From Dimorphilus gyrociliatus (taxonomy: Eukaryota > Annelida > Polychaeta > Dinophilidae): DNA of 33,117 nt. The position numbers were made by a program, and so were the translations under genes. The stretch lies in the NCBI GenBank assembly GCA_904063045.1, contig CAJFCJ010000192.1, positions 1 to 33,117 on the forward strand, in the 5' to 3' direction. The number at the start of each line of letters is the position of its first letter. Positions within the stretch are counted from its first letter, which is position 1. Under the pieces are notes generated by a model that was not told the DNA's origin, made no database searches, and saw nothing but the letters and a program-made list of their open reading frames with translations. Positions 17,590 to 27,266 of this stretch are shown one piece after another.

Positions 17590-18519
17590 ATGGATTTTGA
17601 TTCTGAATCTGAAGAAATAAAAATCGTTTCAAGATCTAAAAACACTAAAAAGTCATCAATAAATAAAAAAATTGTTCCAGGTCGTACCTTAAGCTACCAA
17701 AAAGCTGAAATTATATTTAAAGAAGCTTTTAAAAGATCAGTTTGCTGTAATATCACTAATTTTAATGAAACAGTTACAATGATAGATAGCTTTTCCTATA
17801 AAAAAACAGAATGCCCTAGAAGATGTCCAGGCCACAAACAACTATCAACTTTCCTGAAGTGTTATAATCACATGTTTGACATAAAAATTATAAACAATCA
17901 AAGATATGTATTTAGAAAAGGAAAAGAAACTGATACTCTAATAAAAAATAGAAAACATTTCCATTTAGATGAATCTACAGGTGATAAGTTTATCCATCTA
18001 GAAGTGTTGATAAATAATCTATTTGCAGTAAAAACAACCATTCCTGAACTTGATTTACTAGAAATATTCTATTTGGTATACAAAGTAGAACTTAATGATT
18101 TTTATCCGTTTTCAAAAACAATACAGTCTAACTCAACACCTAATCTTCATGTTAGTATTAGACAGAATTATAATGTATTGACTTGTATTCCTACATCACA
18201 CAAAGATTATACAATCTCATGCTCAGCACATAGAAAGATCGTTTCATTAGAAGATACAGTAATTAAATCAATAAAGAAAGGAGTAGAAGAAATTAAATAT
18301 GAAAAGATTAACACTGATGTAAAATTACATACTAAAGATATTTTTGATGTGTTAAATGAAGATTTAGATAGACTTCTTGGATTATCAGATCTTAACATTC
18401 CAATGGTAGTACAAAATGGAATAAAATTGGATTCTAAACAAAAGGATGCTATTGAGACTTGTAATGTTGAAGTTTATAATTACATTAAATTAAACATTAA
18501 GTTAATGAAAGATAAATAA
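17590..18519 (+). CDS. Hypothetical basic protein
   Basis: A 309-aa Lys-rich protein I do not recognise. An acidic start (MDFDSESEEIKIV) is followed by a Ser/Lys-rich patch and then a compact region with a CPRRCPGHKQL cluster near residue 77, which with Cys54, Cys55 and Cys93 could bind zinc. The middle (about 130-175) is hydrophobic-helical; the C-terminal 100 residues contain HTKDIFDVLNEDLDRLLGL, a likely amphipathic helix. No signal peptide or membrane segment. The CCC motif (17581-17583) six bases before the ATG fixes the start and argues for an expressed gene. A nuclear role is possible from composition only. Confidence 0.7.
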   Translation: MDFDSESEEIKIVSRSKNTKKSSINKKIVPGRTLSYQKAEIIFKEAFKRSVCCNITNFNETVTMIDSFSYKKTECPRRCPGHKQLSTFLKCYNHMFDIKIINNQRYVFRKGKETDTLIKNRKHFHLDESTGDKFIHLEVLINNLFAVKTTIPELDLLEIFYLVYKVELNDFYPFSKTIQSNSTPNLHVSIRQNYNVLTCIPTSHKDYTISCSAHRKIVSLEDTVIKSIKKGVEEIKYEKINTDVKLHTKDIFDVLNEDLDRLLGLSDLNIPMVVQNGIKLDSKQKDAIETCNVEVYNYIKLNIKLMKDK

Positions 18520-18691
18520 AAATATGAAAAAAATAAATTTTTAAAAAAAAATAAATTTTCAATTTTAATAAAAAATAAAATTTTAATAGAAAGAAATAAA
18601 TTTTTGGAATTTTAATAAAAAAAATAAATTTTAAAATTTTAATAAAAAATAAATAAATTTTCAATTTTAATAGAAAAATAAATTTTAGTTT
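18520..18691. repeat. AT low-complexity spacer between convergent genes
   Basis: Short imperfect repeats of AAAATAAATTTT and TTTTAATAAAAAA, about six copies. No gene. Confidence 0.5.
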
Positions 18692-19186
18692 TTATAGGAA
18701 GTCATCACTACTATCTCCATCAGGTTTTCTGAAATGATCAGGTCTAGGATCTTTAACCTTTCTCTCTTCTCCAGGAACCATAGGATCAAACCTAGCAAGT
18801 GGTGGAACCTCCTTTTTCTTTGATTTTGGTTTAAACTTTCTTTTAAACATAGGATCGTTTTCTCCAATTACCATAGAAGATGGTTTATAAGAATCATCAC
18901 TGAAATCATCTAATGGTGTTTTAATAGGATTTATGTTTGGAAATAAGTCAACGTTGGGATTTGTAACATTGTTTGTACTTTTAATAGTACTACCATCTAC
19001 ATTATTATTCAAATTATAGTCTGTAAAATAATTTTTTATAAAATTTAAGTCAATTTCAATTTTATTTGAAACTGCTAATTTTTTATTTCCATTTTTTATT
19101 AAAAATCGTTCTTTTTCTTCAAATACTTCAAATTCTTTATCAATTGATTTTAGTTCGTTTTCTAATTTTTCTCTGTTATAAAACAT
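18692..19186 (-). CDS. PI31-like proteasome regulator
   Basis: A 164-aa protein whose C-terminal third resembles the Pro-rich tail of PI31 (PSMF1; yeast Fub1). Seen: MVIGENDPMF (105-114) like the family's IGxxDLDPF element, PPLARFDPMVPG (128-139) like PPGARFDPFGP, PRPDHF (147-152) like PDPDHL, and the end DSSDDFL. In PI31 this tail enters the 20S proteasome chamber and blocks the active sites. The N-terminal FP domain of animal PI31 is absent; instead there is a short charged helical region (1-55) and a Asn-rich linker. A PI31-like peptide bound inside the proteasome has been reported from dormant microsporidian spores, which fits. A CCC motif (19192-19194) precedes the ATG. Confidence rests on the tail motifs only. 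Confidence 0.75.
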   Translation of the reverse strand: MFYNREKLENELKSIDKEFEVFEEKERFLIKNGNKKLAVSNKIEIDLNFIKNYFTDYNLNNNVDGSTIKSTNNVTNPNVDLFPNINPIKTPLDDFSDDSYKPSSMVIGENDPMFKRKFKPKSKKKEVPPLARFDPMVPGEERKVKDPRPDHFRKPDGDSSDDFL

Positions 19187-19191
19187 TGAGA

Positions 19192-19194
19192 GGG
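19192..19194 (-). promoter_or_regulatory. CCC-type start motif of the PI31-like gene
   Basis: Coding strand AATCCCTCTCA then ATG. Confidence 0.45.
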
Positions 19195-19332
19195 ATTGTT
19201 TTTAAAACTAATTTAAAGTCTCCTTTTTTGTTTATTTTTTGAATTTTTAATAAATTCTCATTTTTTATTAAAATTTATGAAATTTATAAATAAAATTCTA
19301 TATTTAGAGTGCTTTTAATTAGTTTTGGAAAT

Positions 19333-20088
19333 TTAATCCTTTTTTATTGGAAATCCGTCTTTGTCAACATCAGATAAAACTTTCATGCCAACTTCTCCTA
19401 AAAATACTTCCAAGAAATATTCAACATCACATTTTTTCATTTTTGACTCATTTTCTATCTTTTTTAAAGCTCTTGACTTCGATCTTCCTCTTATTAATTT
19501 CTCTAAATCTACGATATTTAATTCAGAGTTTCTATTACCTAAAATACCAATGCTTTTTTTACATCCAAGTAATCTTTCTTCTCTGCCTTTGGTTTTAACA
19601 TTAAGCTTTTTAACTTTCTGTACAAGAGTTTCTTCTTGTTTGTTTGCTTCAAAAACTTCATCAATTTGAGGATTTCGAGTTCCATCGAACAGGTCTTCAA
19701 TGTTTTTTAATTTTTCATATTCTAAAAAGTAGGAATCTCCAGTTCTTCTAATTTTACTGTCATCTAAATACTTAATACTCATTTCATGACCATTAAATGG
19801 TCCTGTAATCTTGTCTTCTTTCTTTATATACCATAATGTTATGTTTTTATCTTCTTTTATTAAATCTTTAGCTTCTTCTTTTCTTGTAATCATAAATTCT
19901 GTTTTTATATTTTTTCGTTGTAATGAATTTTCTTTATAGGCTGTTTCCTCCTCTTCTGTAAAATCAGATAAAAAAATAGGTTTCAAAGGTAGTTTATTAA
20001 TTAAATGACAATTACTGTTAAAGTTATCAGGTATTTTGGCTTTCTCTAGTTTTAGAAGTTCTCTATATTTTTCTAATAACAAATCCAT
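19333..20088 (-). CDS. GYF-domain protein
   Basis: A 251-aa charged protein with a recognisable GYF-domain core: LWYIKKEDKITGPFNGHEM at residues 85-103, then a tyrosine/phenylalanine pair (DSYFLEY, about 118-124) where the family has GYF. GYF domains bind proline-rich peptides and occur in spliceosomal Lin1/CD2BP2 and in translation-repression Smy2/GIGYF proteins. The N-terminal part contains a charged helix and a Pro-Leu stretch; the C-terminal end (KKCDVEYFLEVFLGEVGMKV) is helical. Which GYF class it belongs to is open. If splicing is active here, as the introns suggest, a Lin1-like role is possible. Start is fixed by CCCC at 20091-20094, only 2 nt before the ATG. Confidence 0.6.
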   Translation of the reverse strand: MDLLLEKYRELLKLEKAKIPDNFNSNCHLINKLPLKPIFLSDFTEEEETAYKENSLQRKNIKTEFMITRKEEAKDLIKEDKNITLWYIKKEDKITGPFNGHEMSIKYLDDSKIRRTGDSYFLEYEKLKNIEDLFDGTRNPQIDEVFEANKQEETLVQKVKKLNVKTKGREERLLGCKKSIGILGNRNSELNIVDLEKLIRGRSKSRALKKIENESKMKKCDVEYFLEVFLGEVGMKVLSDVDKDGFPIKKD

Positions 20089-20094
20089 GAGGGG

Positions 20095-21731
20095 TTGTTT
20101 TTAAAAAATTATATTTTAATTATTTTATTTAATGAAATAAGTAAAGTGCTTGTTTATTGTTTTTTAAGAATAGATTTTTATAGTTTTTATTTAATTTGAG
20201 AAATTTTTTTTCGTTGATTTTTACATCGAAAAATGAATGTCTTTTTTCTATAAATAAGTTTTAATAACTGTAAACTTTCTATTAAACCAAAAAAAAATTG
20301 AATCGAAAGAATTAATGGGTCATATCTTTAAGATCAGATGTTGTTTAAAATAAGTGAACTGTTTGATAATAAAATAACAAGATATATTAAATTGAACCTT
20401 ATTTATTTCGCCATACCTGAATTCTGTAAATGATAAATGCTAATACGAATGATATACTTGAAGGATTCTCATTATAAATATGAGCATTACCTTTAATCAA
20501 TCTATAGAACACTTAAGATACTCTTATTATAATTTTTGAATAAAGCTATGTGCTTCAAGCGATAAATAAACATTCTGAAAAAAATTGCCATCCCTATAAA
20601 TGTATACTTTTATTATTAAAGAAGAACATATCTCATACTAATTTTAGTAGTTGTTTTATAAATAGCTTAGCCATATCATTTTTATAAATTAATAGAATGA
20701 AAAAAAGTTACAGTTATTGCTATCAAAATTTAATATTTAGTAGAAAAAGGTAAAACAGAATCATTCAAGTTATAAAGGATGAACATCTTTTACGAGAAAG
20801 TGCAATTTTAGTTTTAGAGTATATAAACCTCCTTTGACCCTTTAAGGTTATGTTATATTGAACTAAAATTAATAAAGTGATTAAAAAATTACTAGATCAA
20901 ACAGGTCTTTGATTTGACTGAGTAAAACTTTAAAAAGGTTTTTTTACAGAAATATAATAAAATTAATTTATATTGCTTTACTTGGGTTCTTAACCAAAGA
21001 AGTATAGGATAAATAAGTGGTGATTCCTTAATACTCCTTATTCAGTAAAATTAGGCTATCAATACAAATAACAACATAGATACTATTTGAACAATATATG
21101 AAAATACAGATAATAAACATATCTACCTACAGTATAATATAAAAGTTTCTAGGTTGATAACAGCGATTTTTAAATTTAGAAATTAAATTTAACAAAAAAA
21201 AGTTATTTATGATTCGCTATTTAGGTTTGTTCATAAAAATTGGTACCCCCGCTACTAGCAGACAAAGGTATAATTTAGGTAGATGTAAAAAGCTAGTGTA
21301 GGTATATATTTGATTTTTGAAAATCACGAAATGGTACTTTTTGATTCTTTGAAAAAAAGGCTTTCTCTTTGGAGATTTATTTATAGTTATATGTTTTATC
21401 ATCATGACTAATGCATAAAGAAGACAATTACACCCTAATTAACGATCATAATTATTTTAAAGATCAAAGTATATAGGGGTCCATACTCAGAACAGTAAAA
21501 TCAGTACAAACTACATGTTATTAACCAAAAATAACAATATATTTCAAAGGATTAACAATTATTTATTTGTGATAGTAGAAAACCACCTTTGTAAAATTTA
21601 GATTGAAGAATGAAATATAATAAATACCATTTTAGTGGTGTCTGAATACATTTTTTATAAAAAGTATTTTCATCCAATAGTTTAATTAAAGGACTACCAG
21701 GCTTAGAATGTAGATTGTTTTATAACCCCCA
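20095..21731. other. Gene-empty 1.6-kb region
   Basis: Between the GYF gene and the 3' end of the LRR gene. Unlike the other spacers it is not low complexity: base composition is mixed, with many stops in all frames. Short open stretches on either strand (for example 21217-21405 minus, 62 codons) show no recognisable domain. It may be decayed coding sequence or an old mobile element. No tRNA or other structured RNA was identified. Confidence 0.5.
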
Positions 21732-23156
21732 TTATACCAGAATTTTAGATTCTAGTCTTGTAATATACTTTTTATGTATATCATCCGAAAATTGACATAG
21801 ATGGAAAAGTATCATTTCCAGATCATCTAACCTTAAAATAGCTTCAAAGTCGTTACTAGTTAAATCTGAATTCATAGATAAGTCTAGAACTTTTAGTTTA
21901 GTTAGTTTATATATATTTTTTATCATACCAACAACATCACAATTTATCAATATCAAACTTTCAAGGTTTTTACATTCAAAAATTGCCTCGAAATCCTGTA
22001 CCTGCATAGTTCTATTATATGATAGATCAAGCTCTCTAAGTGTAGTAAGACTAGAAATATTACCCAAAACATTACCGATACAACAGTTTCTAAGGCTTAA
22101 ACTTTCTATTCTCTTGCACTTTACTACATTTTCAAAGTCGGATAATTTTAAGGGGATATCATTTTCTGATTTCATATTTAAACTTAGAGACGTCAAATTA
22201 TATAACTTTTCAATTCCATTAAGGTTATTCTGGTAATTACAGCTGTTCAAATTCAGCTTTTCTAGACTAGTACAGTTAAAAATTCCTGTAAAATCATTTT
22301 CATGTAAATTGTTATTTTCTGACAAATTCAACTCTTTCAGATTAAACAGATTTTTTATGTTTAATAGATCGCTATAAATATTACAGCCTTTTAACTTAAG
22401 CTTTTCCAAAGAGTCGCAATTTAATATACCATTAAAATCTTCAACGAAAAGATGTGTATTCCCAGATAAGTCTAGAGATTTAAGACTAGTTAGCTTATTG
22501 ATTTGTCCCAGCTGCTTGTTTATGTTATTAAAAGTCATTTTCAATTTAATTATTGATTCTGTCTTTATTATTTCTTGAATGTCGTTTGTAGTCAGACCAT
22601 TTGAGCTATGTATCTTCAATGTTCTTAAAAAAATAGGCCATTTTCCATACGATAATAAATTGAGTAAATCACTATTTATTATAGTCAGCTCTCTTAAAGA
22701 TAAACATTCTTTAATTTCTGATATACCAAAGAAATTTAGATTGGAACAATTTATAATTTCCAGTTTTTTAAGTTTTTTAAGCAAAGACAAATCAACCAAA
22801 TCGTTCATATTACAGTTATAAAACCGTATTTCTTCAATCTTATGATAATGACCTATATAGTAAAATGCTTCATCATCCAAACAATTTATATTACTTAATA
22901 TTAATATCTTTAGATTATTCAAATGCCAAAGTAAATTTATAATTTTTACATCTTTTGAGTTATTAACTTCAAAATAAGTTAGATCATTTAAATTGGCTTC
23001 TTCATCTAGTAAATCATTATTCTTCATGTAGCTTATTAGTTTTTTTTGTTCTTCTTCTGAGCTAAGTACCGTGCAAAAAGCCTTTAAATTGTTTGATTGT
23101 AGCTGATAAAGTGCTTGGTAAGAAAAAATAATAACTTTCAATAAATTAAAAATCAT
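21732..23156 (-). CDS. Leucine-rich-repeat protein, probably secreted
   Basis: A 474-aa protein. Residues 1-22 (MIFNLLKVIIFSYQALYQLQ) are a hydrophobic leader that looks like a signal peptide. The rest consists of leucine-rich repeats. From about residue 220 the repeats are regular, with a double unit of about 47 residues used about five times: LxSLDLSxNxxLxxxDFxxI, then xCxSLEKLxLxxCxxxxxLxxIxxL. LRR solenoids bind proteins. Expanded families of secreted LRR proteins are known in several microsporidia and are suspected host-interaction factors, but that role here is inference. No CCC motif before the ATG, and the gene is isolated between gene-poor stretches, unlike the housekeeping genes. 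No membrane anchor at the C-terminus. Confidence 0.8.
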   Translation of the reverse strand: MIFNLLKVIIFSYQALYQLQSNNLKAFCTVLSSEEEQKKLISYMKNNDLLDEEANLNDLTYFEVNNSKDVKIINLLWHLNNLKILILSNINCLDDEAFYYIGHYHKIEEIRFYNCNMNDLVDLSLLKKLKKLEIINCSNLNFFGISEIKECLSLRELTIINSDLLNLLSYGKWPIFLRTLKIHSSNGLTTNDIQEIIKTESIIKLKMTFNNINKQLGQINKLTSLKSLDLSGNTHLFVEDFNGILNCDSLEKLKLKGCNIYSDLLNIKNLFNLKELNLSENNNLHENDFTGIFNCTSLEKLNLNSCNYQNNLNGIEKLYNLTSLSLNMKSENDIPLKLSDFENVVKCKRIESLSLRNCCIGNVLGNISSLTTLRELDLSYNRTMQVQDFEAIFECKNLESLILINCDVVGMIKNIYKLTKLKVLDLSMNSDLTSNDFEAILRLDDLEMILFHLCQFSDDIHKKYITRLESKILV

Positions 23157-24214
23157 ACGTAATGAGTTCTAATTTTTTTATAAACTTTGTATGACATCAT
23201 CATTATTTTGAATTATTCTATAAAGTTATTAATTAGTAATATTTTTTATAAAAGATAGGTGAAATGAGAAATTGTGTACTAAAGATAAAATAATTATCCT
23301 GTTTAGGAAATAGTACTTATTTAAGAAATTTACCATATTTTAGAGTACCAAAATGAATACAGTTTTCCCTTTTAAAAAATTACTTAATTTATCTCTAAAA
23401 TGCTTTAAAAGGCAGTTTTAATCAAAAAAGCAAAACATGTAATTTTGTTATATCTTAAAAGTTTTTCTAAAAACTATTATTACTTCAATCATTGAGTTAA
23501 ATAAAAGTCAATTTTATATTAAAAAAATCTAAATCTGCTCTTTTAACATAAAAATATACATTTTAAAAAGTATTCAATCTAGTATAATTTATAAAGATAT
23601 ACAAATTTAATGTTTTATAAACATCAATTGAACAGTATTTAAAATATTTTTTTTAATAGAAAAGGGAAATTTTATTCCAGAATTAAAAATAAAATGATTT
23701 TTATTTTAATTAGTACTAAATCTTATGCTTAAAATTGTACAATACTAAATAAAAAAATATTTTTTAAATTTTTTCTATTAAAAGGTGTTTTTAATATTTT
23801 AATATAAAAATCTATCAAAAGGTTTAAATTTAAAATAATATCATCAGTTGTTAGTAAAAATAAATATATCTTGTGTTTTAGTAGTGTAAATTTAAAGTAA
23901 CTTTCTATACAATTAATATAAAAATTTTCAACTCTAATATTAGTAAATACAGATTTAAATTGATAAATAAGAGACTTTAAATATAAATGATCACTATTTT
24001 TAATACAGATTTAAATTGATAAATAAAATTAAAAATAATTTAATTGTTCTAAAAATATTCAAATATAGAATTAAAATACAATTACTACTAATAGAAGTTG
24101 TTATATCCCATTTCTTTTTTAGTAAATTTTATATCAAAAAAATGAACCAAATGCTTTTTTTTTAAAAATTTTATATTTTAAAAAAATTATTTAAAATGGG
24201 TAAAAAATAAAAAG
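23157..24214. other. AT-rich 1-kb intergenic region with a short direct repeat
   Basis: Between the divergent LRR and helicase genes. The word AATACAGATTTAAATTGATA occurs at 23946 and 24001, about 55 bp apart. Otherwise AT-rich without a gene or RNA I can support. Just before the helicase start there is a four-codon upstream ORF (ATG at 24196). Confidence 0.5.
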
Positions 24215-26101
24215 ATGGTACACAAAATAAACTCAATTCCTATAGACTTCCCATTTAAACCGTACCCTGCTCAATTAGTATCTGCGTCTAAGATATTCGA
24301 ATGCTTAAATAAATCACAAAATGGTTTAATAGAAAGTCCAACTGGAACAGGTAAATCATTAAGTATTCTATGTTCAGTATTAGCATGGCAAGAACAAAGT
24401 AGTGTTAAACATAAAATTTACATATGCTCAAGAACTCATAACCAATTAGAACAACTTGTAAATCAACTTAAAAAAACAAGATATAAACCATCTACTACTA
24501 TTCTAGCATCTAGAAATATGTATTGTATAAATCCTATGGTAAGAAACTCCAAAGATAAAAACGTTCTTTGCAGGGAAGTAATAAAAAAACAGAAATGTAA
24601 ATTTTTTATGAATAAGGAAAAATTAGCAAAAGTTGTACCAAATGTATTTAATATTGAAGAATTGAAGTCATATGGAAAGAGCTGTACTGGATGTCCGTAT
24701 TACGCTGCTAAGATAATGAATGATACAGTAGACTTAACTTTTATGCCTTATAACTATTTAATAGACCCTGTAATAAGAAGCTCTTTAAATATAAAGCTTA
24801 AAAACGCAATTATAATTATAGACGAAGCTCATAATATTGAAGATAGTTGTAGGGCTTCTGGATCCATCGATTTAAAAAATATTAGTATAGATAACATATT
24901 ATCTGAAATTTTACAAGGACTTAGAAAAGGTGTTGGTGATAAAAGAACAGATTTTGTAGTAATTTTAGCCTTTTTTAGGGATTTAAAAAAATTTATAGAA
25001 AATAAAAAATTGGTGTTAAAAGGAACAAAAATTATTGACTTCTTTAAAAGTATGAAAATTACATCTGGTATTAAAAATGACACTGAAGAAAGTGACATGA
25101 AAAAGCAAAAGAAAGTACAAAAATCTGCTTTTGAAGATTTTATAAGCCAAGTTAAATCTTCCTATTTAACACTAATGAAATCAGAATTTAACTTTTCATT
25201 TTCTCAAATTTTTGAAAAGCTAATTTACATTTTAGAGGCAATTTTTAGTTTCCCTACTGAGTTTGGTTTAAAGATTGAAAATGGAATTTTTATTTACCTT
25301 TTAAATCCAGGTGTAGTCTTCCGAGAGTTATTAAAGTCTAAGTCTGTAATTTTACTTTCAGGTACACTCCAGCCATTCAAAATTCTTTCAAGTGAATTAA
25401 ATGCTAAATTTGATGTTATAACAGAAGCACCTCATATTCTAAAAAAAGATCAAATTTTTGTCGCATCTATTAGTAAGTATTTAGAAAAGACCACAAAAAA
25501 CAGTATCGAGCTATCAGGAACTTACCAAAACCTTAACGACAAGTTTTTCTCTGCACTAAAGAGTATAGTATCTGATATATCTCGTTCTGTTATAGGTGGA
25601 ACATTAGTATTTGTACCATCTTATAACTTTTTGAATAACCTAAAACTTAAAAGAAAGAATGTATTTTATGAAAACGAACAAAACGCACTTGAAAATTATA
25701 TAAACAATATAGAAAACAACTCAGTATTGGTTTGCGTTTACAGAGGAAAACTAAGTGAAGGTTACGATTTCAAAGATAAACTAGCAAGATGTGTAATCTG
25801 TATTGGTATTCCATATCCTAGTCTTAAAGATACACAAGTAATGATGAAGAAGCAACATGATAATGGTAGCTTTTGGTACACATCACAAGCTTATAGAGCA
25901 GTAAATCAAGCATTAGGAAGGATTGTAAGACATTCAGAAGACTTTGGAGCTATTTTTCTACTAGATAGTAGATACCAAAAAAATAGGTATTATGGGCTGT
26001 CCAAGTGGGTACAAGAACATGCAAACGGATACCAATATTATGATGATTGTAAAAATCAATTTGTGAAATTCATCAAAGATAAAGAATCTAGTAAAAATTA
26101 A
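24215..26101 (+). CDS. Iron-sulfur DNA helicase, FANCJ/BRIP1-like (XPD family)
   Basis: A 628-aa superfamily-2 helicase of the XPD group, unwinding DNA 5' to 3' in repair or replication. Seen in order: FPFKPYPAQ (13-20), Walker A ESPTGTGKS (40-48), CSRTHNQLEQL, the four iron-sulfur cysteines Cys119, Cys128, Cys157 and Cys160, PYNYLIDPVIR, the DEAH box (203-206, IIIIDEAHNIED), LLSGTLQPF, CRGKLSEG-like VYRGKLSEGYDF, GIPYPSLKDTQV and motif VI QALGRIVRH (about 565-573). The details IEELKSYGK...CPYY, SSELNAKF and GLSKWVQ fit FANCJ better than RTEL1 or Chl1, though RTEL1 shares parts of the N-terminus. It lacks the long C-terminal tail of animal FANCJ. No CCC motif; start chosen as the first ATG in frame with the conserved N-terminus. 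Confidence 0.85.
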   Translation: MVHKINSIPIDFPFKPYPAQLVSASKIFECLNKSQNGLIESPTGTGKSLSILCSVLAWQEQSSVKHKIYICSRTHNQLEQLVNQLKKTRYKPSTTILASRNMYCINPMVRNSKDKNVLCREVIKKQKCKFFMNKEKLAKVVPNVFNIEELKSYGKSCTGCPYYAAKIMNDTVDLTFMPYNYLIDPVIRSSLNIKLKNAIIIIDEAHNIEDSCRASGSIDLKNISIDNILSEILQGLRKGVGDKRTDFVVILAFFRDLKKFIENKKLVLKGTKIIDFFKSMKITSGIKNDTEESDMKKQKKVQKSAFEDFISQVKSSYLTLMKSEFNFSFSQIFEKLIYILEAIFSFPTEFGLKIENGIFIYLLNPGVVFRELLKSKSVILLSGTLQPFKILSSELNAKFDVITEAPHILKKDQIFVASISKYLEKTTKNSIELSGTYQNLNDKFFSALKSIVSDISRSVIGGTLVFVPSYNFLNNLKLKRKNVFYENEQNALENYINNIENNSVLVCVYRGKLSEGYDFKDKLARCVICIGIPYPSLKDTQVMMKKQHDNGSFWYTSQAYRAVNQALGRIVRHSEDFGAIFLLDSRYQKNRYYGLSKWVQEHANGYQYYDDCKNQFVKFIKDKESSKN

Positions 26102-26599
26102 AGAATTCAAAAAATTTAAAATTCTTCATTTTAAAATAAATTTAAAAAAATTAAAAAACTGAAATTCTTCATTTTAAAAAAAGTTTAAAAAAATTCAAAA
26201 AATTCAAAAAAAACAAAAAATTAAAAAAATTCAAAAAAACTTTATATAAAAGTGTATAGAGTATATTATGAAAAAAAATTAAAAATTCTTCATTTTAAAA
26301 AAAATTCAAAAAATTAAAAATTCTTCATTTTAAAAAAAACAAAAAATTAAAAAAATTCAAAAAAACTTTATATAAAAGTGTATAGAGTATATTATGAAAA
26401 AAAATTAAAAATTCTTCATTTTAAAAAAAATTTAAAAAAAAACAAAAAAAAAACAAATCTAAAATCATAATATATAATAAAAATTAAATATTGTTACATC
26501 AAAAACTATTTTGACAATTTTAGTAAAATTAAAACAATTTTTAAAATTATTTTTCCCTCCATTAAGGTTTAAAAGAAGGAACCCTTCCATGAATTAATA
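26102..26599. repeat. A-rich intergenic region with a duplicated ~124-bp block
   Basis: About 500 bp of A-rich DNA. A block containing ACTTTATATAAAAGTGTATA followed by GAGTATATTATGAAAA lies at about 26239-26275 and again at about 26365-26400, with similar AATTCTTCATTTTAAA words around both. Related copies lie near 28608 and 28691. The distal end holds two CCC runs before the next gene. Confidence 0.7.
26589..26597 (+). promoter_or_regulatory. Two-codon upstream ORF
   Basis: ATG AAT TAA, placed exactly where the CCC motif would predict the start codon, with the coding ATG 3 nt beyond its stop. It could reduce or redirect initiation at 26600. Confidence 0.35.
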
Positions 26600-26836
26600 A
26601 TGCTACCTGAACAAGAGAATTTCAATCCAGAAACAAATACGTACTCTCCTAGAAGAAGAAGAACTTCAATAAAAAGAAGACCAATGGCTGATATAACTTT
26701 TAAGTTTCTGTCTAAAATTTCAAAGAAGAAACAATTGAAAGAAGAGAGTGACGGAAGTGTTGATCCAGAGTTAAAAGCACTATTTGATAAGCTACCAGAT
26801 TCTCCCTGTAAGAAAAGAGATCCTAGAGAGTTTTGA
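26600..26836 (+). CDS. Small basic hypothetical protein
   Basis: A 78-aa protein with an Arg/Lys-rich middle (SPRRRRTSIKRRP, then KISKKKQ) and an acidic-to-basic C-terminus (ESDGSVDPELKALFDKLPDSPCKKRDPREF). It looks intrinsically disordered and nucleic-acid-binding or nuclear by composition; I do not recognise it. A CCC run (26582-26584) sits upstream, but the first ATG after it (26589) opens a two-codon ORF (ATG AAT TAA) and the coding ATG is the second one, at 26600. The frame has no ATG further upstream. Real but uncertain gene. Confidence 0.55.
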   Translation: MLPEQENFNPETNTYSPRRRRTSIKRRPMADITFKFLSKISKKKQLKEESDGSVDPELKALFDKLPDSPCKKRDPREF

Positions 26837-27266
26837 GTGGTAATACAACTTGTTATTAAATTTGTTTATAAATATTTTTTATTAAAGTTGAGAAATTATT
26901 TATAGATTGAATTAACATACCTTATGTATAATAATTTAATTTATAATTTTCTATTAACTTTATAATAGTTTTTAAATTCTACTAAATTAATATTTTATTT
27001 TATAATTTTCTATTAAATTAGGATAGAAAAAACAACTTTGTATTAATTCAAATCATTATTTAATTAATTAGTAAAATTAAAAAAAGGGTTAAAATTGAAT
27101 AAAAAAAAGATGATTTTATTAAATTTATTAGGGGTGTGTAATTTGAACTTACAACTCTTGAAAAGAAAAATACAGCTCTTTTAATAATATAATACATAAA
27201 TTAATATAGAATATAGAATATAATAGAAAACTTTTTATAGAATATAAATTAATAGAAAACTTTTAA
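26837..27266. other. AT-rich spacer between convergent genes
   Basis: About 430 bp, with TATAATTTTCTATTAAAT-type repeats at 26940-27020 and GAATATA/AATATAGAA words near 27200-27250. A tRNA-like T-loop at about 27133-27153 lacks the rest of a tRNA. Confidence 0.5.

Noticed and set aside
21217-21405. 62-codon minus-strand ORF as a gene
   Set aside because: No domain, no start motif, surrounded by stops; its composition does not stand out from the decayed-looking region around it.
27133-27175. tRNA gene on the minus strand with a GTTCAAATT T-loop
   Set aside because: No matching acceptor 5' strand and no D-arm or anticodon arm upstream.
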